A DNA stretch of 64,000 nucleotides from Otis tarda (lineage: Eukaryota > Chordata > Aves > Otidiformes > Otididae): assembly GCA_026413225.1 (NCBI GenBank), contig CM048591.1, positions 75,542,052 through 75,606,051 on the forward strand, written 5' to 3'. Below the pieces are notes generated by a model. The model saw only the letters and a program-made list of their open reading frames with translations. It made no database searches and had not been told where the DNA came from. Numbering within the stretch: position 1 is the stretch's first letter; each line of letters opens with the position of its first letter. A program made the position numbers and the translations under genes. This document shows, in pieces, positions 59,320-64,000 of this stretch.

Positions 59320-60342
59320 AAGGAAATTAAATATATGCAAGGAAGGACAACTTGTATTATTTATGACTAAAGCAAGAAAGGCTGAAAAAGAATATGAATG
59401 ACAATAAGAAGGGTTTATTCAAATACTTCAGCAGCAAATATGTGGGATTGCTGCAGGTCCCTGGTGACAAAGGACACATAAAATGCCAAAGTGCTCAATA
59501 CCTTCTTCTCCTCCATCTTCACTACTAAGACTGGCCTTCAGCAATCCTAAGGCCCCTGAGGGCAGATAGAGCAAGAGAGACTTACTCTTGGTGGAGGAGG
59601 ATGAGGTTAGGAGACATTTAAATAAACCAGAGATATACAAGTCTGTGATCCCTGATGGGATGCACCCACAAGTGCTGAGAGAGGTGGCCCATGTTATTGT
59701 GAGGCCACTCTCAATAATCTTTGAAAGGTCATGGTGGTTTTGAGAGATCTCTAAGGACTGGAAGAGAGTAAATGTTACTGCTGTCTTTGAGAAGGGTAAG
59801 AAGGAGGGTCTGAAGGCCAACAAGTCTCACCTTTGTTGTGAGAAGCTGATAGAATAACTCATCTTAGAAACCATTTCAAAACATATTAAGGATAAGATTA
59901 TGATCAGCATGGATTTAAAACAGAGAAATCGTGCTTGACCAACCTGATACCGTTTAACAATGAGATGACCATCTTGGTGGATGAGGAGAAAGCAGTGGAT
60001 GCTTTTTGTCTTGACCTCAGCAAGGCTTTTGATACTGTTTCCCACAAGATTCTCATAAACTAATGCAGTACAGGTTAGATAAATGACCAGTGAAGTAGAT
60101 TGAAAACTCTGAGTTGCCAGACTCAAAGCACTGTGATTACAAGCATGAAATCCAGCTGGAGGCCAGTCAGCAGTGGTATGCCCCAGGGGTGGATACTGTG
60201 ACTGATACTGTTTAACCTCTTAATTAATGACCTGGATGGACAGGCTAGAGAGCACTCTGAGCAACTGGCAGATGATATAAAACTGGGAATCAAAACTTGG
60301 TAGTCTCCAGAGATGTCTTCCAAACTCAGTGATTCTATGGTC
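59320..60342 (+). mobile_element. CR1 LINE: linker and RT N-half joined to 3' tip
   Basis: A degraded CR1 remnant. The endonuclease-RT linker starts near 59395 (KKGLFKYFSSKY-like), followed by NTFFSSIFTTKTGLQQS around 59490-59545 and an RT start with [15 protein letters not shown] near 59655. RT motifs are clearest at 59935-60055: CLTNLIPFNNEM, then LDLSKAFDTVSHKIL. The catalytic ADD is present near 60270 (LADDIKLGI). The sequence then jumps within about 40 bases to the 3' tip (TTCCAAACTCAGTGATTCTATGG, about 60318-60340), so the RT C-terminal half and most of the 3' UTR are deleted. Several stops and frameshifts occur. Confidence 0.92.
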
Positions 60343-60344
60343 AG

Positions 60345-63300
60345 CCCCTGAAGATATATTGCTGTAGGAAAATAACTCTCTGACGGAAAGAAAATAAAAA
60401 TCTAATCACATTGCTGCCACAGAATAGATGGGTCTAAAGGGTCCTGGATAGCTATAATTTAGAACTGAAAAGGGAACATTGATCACAATGTGAGAGAGAT
60501 TCTGGTTTAGCTCTTTTGTGAAAGAATCAAGATGATGACAACATGGGTACAAAAAGTATACTACACATGAATTTTACATATTGAATCAAGCCAGTAGTGT
60601 GGTTACTGTTAATGGAAGCCTGGGACACTGAACCCGCAGGAATTTTCATTCATGCAGTAAACTACAGCAGTTCAACCTCTTCTTAAGTACTGTGGTTAAG
60701 CAAAAAAAAACCCCTCTTTTTTATTTTGATAATATCTTGCTATAAACAACAGCATTTATTAAGCCATAATTCTGTTGTAATCTTTTCTATAGTGAGAAAG
60801 CCAAATAATTTTCGTGTAAGAACTGCAGTATTGTATGAGTACTACAAGAAAAGTATTTTGTCTGAGTACATGTTCTCTGCTTATGAGTTGAATGGCCTAC
60901 AAAACTTCTGTTCCTCACAGGTCTGAGTTTTTCCATCTATGTACCAATTATTGATCAAACAGCATGTAGTAGTAATTGTAGTGGCTTTGTCTGGAGCACA
61001 TATAAAACATGTCTTAAGGAACTTCTTCCTTTACTGTTACAGGAATATCTACACAAAACCTATCTGATTATAGGTAAATCAATCAATTGGTGGTCAGTCA
61101 CATTTTTTATGTAATTACTGCTATTTCACCCCCTTCCTTTTAAAAGATGACAAATCACAGCTTAAAAAATGTCTACATCTTCACATATATCTACTTAAGT
61201 GTTGAAGAAAAGAAAAAGTTAAGGTGCAAAATTATTCAAGATGTGGATAAAGGCATATGATTTCAGAATGTGCAATCAACTGGAATCTTACTACTCATTT
61301 GTAAATCTGGAGACTTAAATGTTCTTTTCAAGTCTTTCTTTTATAGTATAAAATCTTATTAGAATCTCCTGCTGCAATAAGATATTCAGTGAAAACTGCA
61401 CTTTTAATGCATATTAGTCCATCTTTAAATTGTATTGTAAGTTAGCAAATGGGTGACTGGTTTGGAGGTCAGCAAGTAATCAGATTTACAAGGTAATTAA
61501 ATATCTAACATGTTGCTATGAAAACAATCTGCTGTGATTATCATCCAGAGGCTTGTGAAAGATGTACACAGCTGAATCTGATATGTTCTTTTAATACACT
61601 GTGAACTGGAGAACCCTGTTCTACACAGCAATATTAGATGGAGGGAGTTTAATTAACTCTACTGATCTGTTCAAAAGTCAGTGTGTGTGGAAACGGAATT
61701 AAAGGAATTCCTAGACTATTTTCTGTCATCATAGTCAATTAATATACAGAGGTGAATATTAGAAATAACTCATTTGAAAGCAAGTAAATTACGTATAGAA
61801 AACATACACCTCTGTCTAACATTGATTAATTTCACACATGTAATTGCTCATTTCACTGAATTGTGAACAAAATAAAAAATATGGAAATTACAAGACAAGT
61901 TGTGATATGCCATTTTTGTTTTGTTTCTAACTACAATGTTTGTTTCCATAAAAATGCAATATTTTAAAGCATCCAGTGGTTTTTTTTTTCTGATAATCTG
62001 AGCAGTAATTCTAAAAAACATGAGGTGGATTTTTCTACACTGTTATTATTTACAGATCTGTAAGGGTATATCTGCATTGTCAGTCAAATGAGACAGTTGT
62101 TTTGTCCTAATTCATCTGCTCTCATCAGTCAGACTCTTCTGCAGCTATCCCAAGTGGAGGACCTAACTACTCTGTTAGAGTCAGCAGGAAGTCAGGAAGG
62201 AACACATTCTGTATATGACGTGATTCCTCTGCTTTTCCACTGTCCCCACTTATTCCCAGGGCACTTTGAGTCTTGGAAGGCCCCTAGATAAAATGACATT
62301 ATATAAAAGCCACTCAGCAGTATGCTGATATGAAGGTCAAATTTTGAGTGCTTCAAAGTTGTAGGATGTTATCTTTGTTCATGTTTATCCTTTATAATTA
62401 AAGAGAAAGAGAAAGTATCTCAGGGTTGTTAAGTGATAACTGAGATCTCAGAGAAGACCACAGTTCTCTTTTGACTGTTTCAGCAAAGTTAATGGAGTCT
62501 TTTAGGCAGTTTTCTCCATAGCAATACCAGCACATAGCCAAAACATCTTTTGCTTTGCTTTAATCCATATACCAAATACATTTTTTTTTTACTTGTTCTT
62601 TTCCTCTCTTGTTGATCTCAGTTCACAAAATGTAATGATGTCCTAGATTTTTCCTTTTTGACTTTTCTATTGGTTTGAAATTTGCCAATGAAAAACAGAC
62701 AACAAATCTTTTAGGGTGTGATTTGCTATCTATGCATCCTTCTCTTTGCCTTTAACCAAGTAAGGTAGAAATAGATATAGTTTAACTCATGCTTCCTCAA
62801 CAGTCATTCTTACCATTTTTGAAAGACATCCAACAGAAATTCAGAAACCTTGTATGTTCCAATTTGTTCTTGTCAAAAGCACAGGTGAAAGACACTTTCC
62901 TGCATAATTCTGTTTTCTCTGAGATTGTGCTCACCTTCATGTAAATATAGTCTGGTCCTTCTGGAAAAATAAAAAGCCTATGTTACAGGAACATATTTAG
63001 GTGTTGTTTCTAGGTAGAAGTTTGTTGTTCTGGGGCAGAAACAGTGACAGTGCTCACACTGTCACTGGAGACAAATGTATGACCTTGTATTTACAGAGGT
63101 GTTAACGCTACTACAAAGAGAGGGAGCAAGAGTGGAGATCTGAAAGTTTTAGCGTGTTAAGTATACAGTTTATGAAATTACCTAATACAGCATAGCCATA
63201 AGGGTTTTAAAGGAATTTTAAAAAATGTGATTTCTGTGTATGGGGAAGAGTTTATCCAAAAAGTTTTATCTGAAAAAGTTGAAAAGTGGAATTAACCTAA

Positions 63301-64000
63301 CTCTTTACAGCGAATGTTGTCTTTCCTGATTGTCATCTGCCTGCTCTAATCAATCTATCTTTCTGCAGTTAAAGGATTTTTTAAGACATCATAGAGGCTG
63401 AAAATGAGTAGGACTCATTGTCTGTGAAGGTTACCCTTCTGTACTGGAATAATTTATGATGTAAAATGGCAACCACTTCCGAAAATCAAATTATAAATTT
63501 TTTTTTGTGCCTAAGAATCCAAGAATTTCAAAAAGAAATGCAACTGAAAAGGAACTAGAGCTGGCAGCTGTTTCTGATCCAAAGTCTTGCATAACGTAAT
63601 TTTCACCGCAAGAGCAGATAAGCTGTGCTCCTAGGGACCTGTGCCGATATCAAGACTGTAGGAACAATTTCTGGTGGGGTAAAAACACACACAGAGGTTT
63701 TAACTGAAAAGCACAGGATGTCATAGATCTCTATTCTTACTTAATCATGTAGGCTGAAACAAACAAATCACTATAAGATTATATTTATTATCTTTTGTAT
63801 TCTAAAACTACAGGAATGTGACTGTAAGATTTGGTATCTGTGCCATTAACTAACGATAAATGATCTACTTATTAGATGGTTCCATTCTACTATACATAAA
63901 GAACTCAGAACACAACGTTGCTTTAGGTCACTGCATAAACATAGTGGACAATACTTTTTTTCCACAGTTTTAGGGATTTTAAAAAATCTTTTTGTAATTG
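60345..64000. other. AT-rich single-copy stretch, no gene seen
   Basis: No gene, RNA or repeat family is recognised up to the right edge. The longest frames are under 70 codons. The segment near 61440-61600 reads as complex, slowly evolving-looking sequence but I have no way to show conservation. Confidence 0.5.

Noticed and set aside
1-64000. A novel operon-like or defence-type system, CRISPR array or integrated plasmid/virus with intact genes
   Set aside because: Sequence character is avian chromosomal; the only repeat arrays are simple satellites, and no intact multi-gene set is present.

Overview
The window reads as non-coding nuclear DNA from a bird. The evidence is seven CR1 LINE copies with the avian ATTCTATG-type 3' end, and at least seven solo or fragmentary LTRs of the ERVL-like type common in birds (some end in the TGTCCTGGTTTCAGC or TGTACTGG form, others in GCTAAACTATGACA). 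Between them lies AT-rich single-copy sequence with short microsatellites. A passerine or other neoavian host is plausible, but I cannot prove it. The ORFs in the window are repeat translations, LINE remnants or chance frames. I found no convincing host protein gene, rRNA, tRNA or CRISPR array. The window is most likely intergenic or inside a very long intron.

Layout: 1-905 is a pure-purine GGGAA/GGAA satellite-like array that runs off the left edge. The same repeat returns on the opposite strand at 5503-6056, next to a smaller purine tract at 5254-5386. Both strands carry a GTGCG-bearing variant unit. In the second array many of these units have changed to exactly the two CpG-deamination products. 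3.5-4.5 kb is complex sequence that could be a minus-strand 3' UTR or a conserved non-coding block. 7.6-10.6 kb holds two CR1 copies in opposite orientation. 13.6-19.7 kb is a repeat cluster (three LTRs and a CR1 3' end). 21.4-23.8 kb is a long minus-strand CR1 running from endonuclease to 3' end. 24-33 kb is quiet AT-rich sequence. 33.4-34.5 kb is a long solo LTR. 36.6-39.4 kb is a rare CR1 that keeps its 5' part and ORF1 esterase but has lost its reverse transcriptase. 44.6-45.2 kb is a clean solo LTR with a near-perfect 5-bp target duplication. 48.1 and 59.3 kb carry further CR1 pieces. The rest is single-copy sequence without recognisable features.

The genes do not work together in any system here: every coding trace is a dead retroelement. 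The parts most worth a second look are the inverted GGGAA/GTGCG arrays with their asymmetric CpG decay, the 5'-retaining CR1, the 3.5-4.5 kb block, and a handful of exon-like intervals with good splice signals that need RNA evidence.
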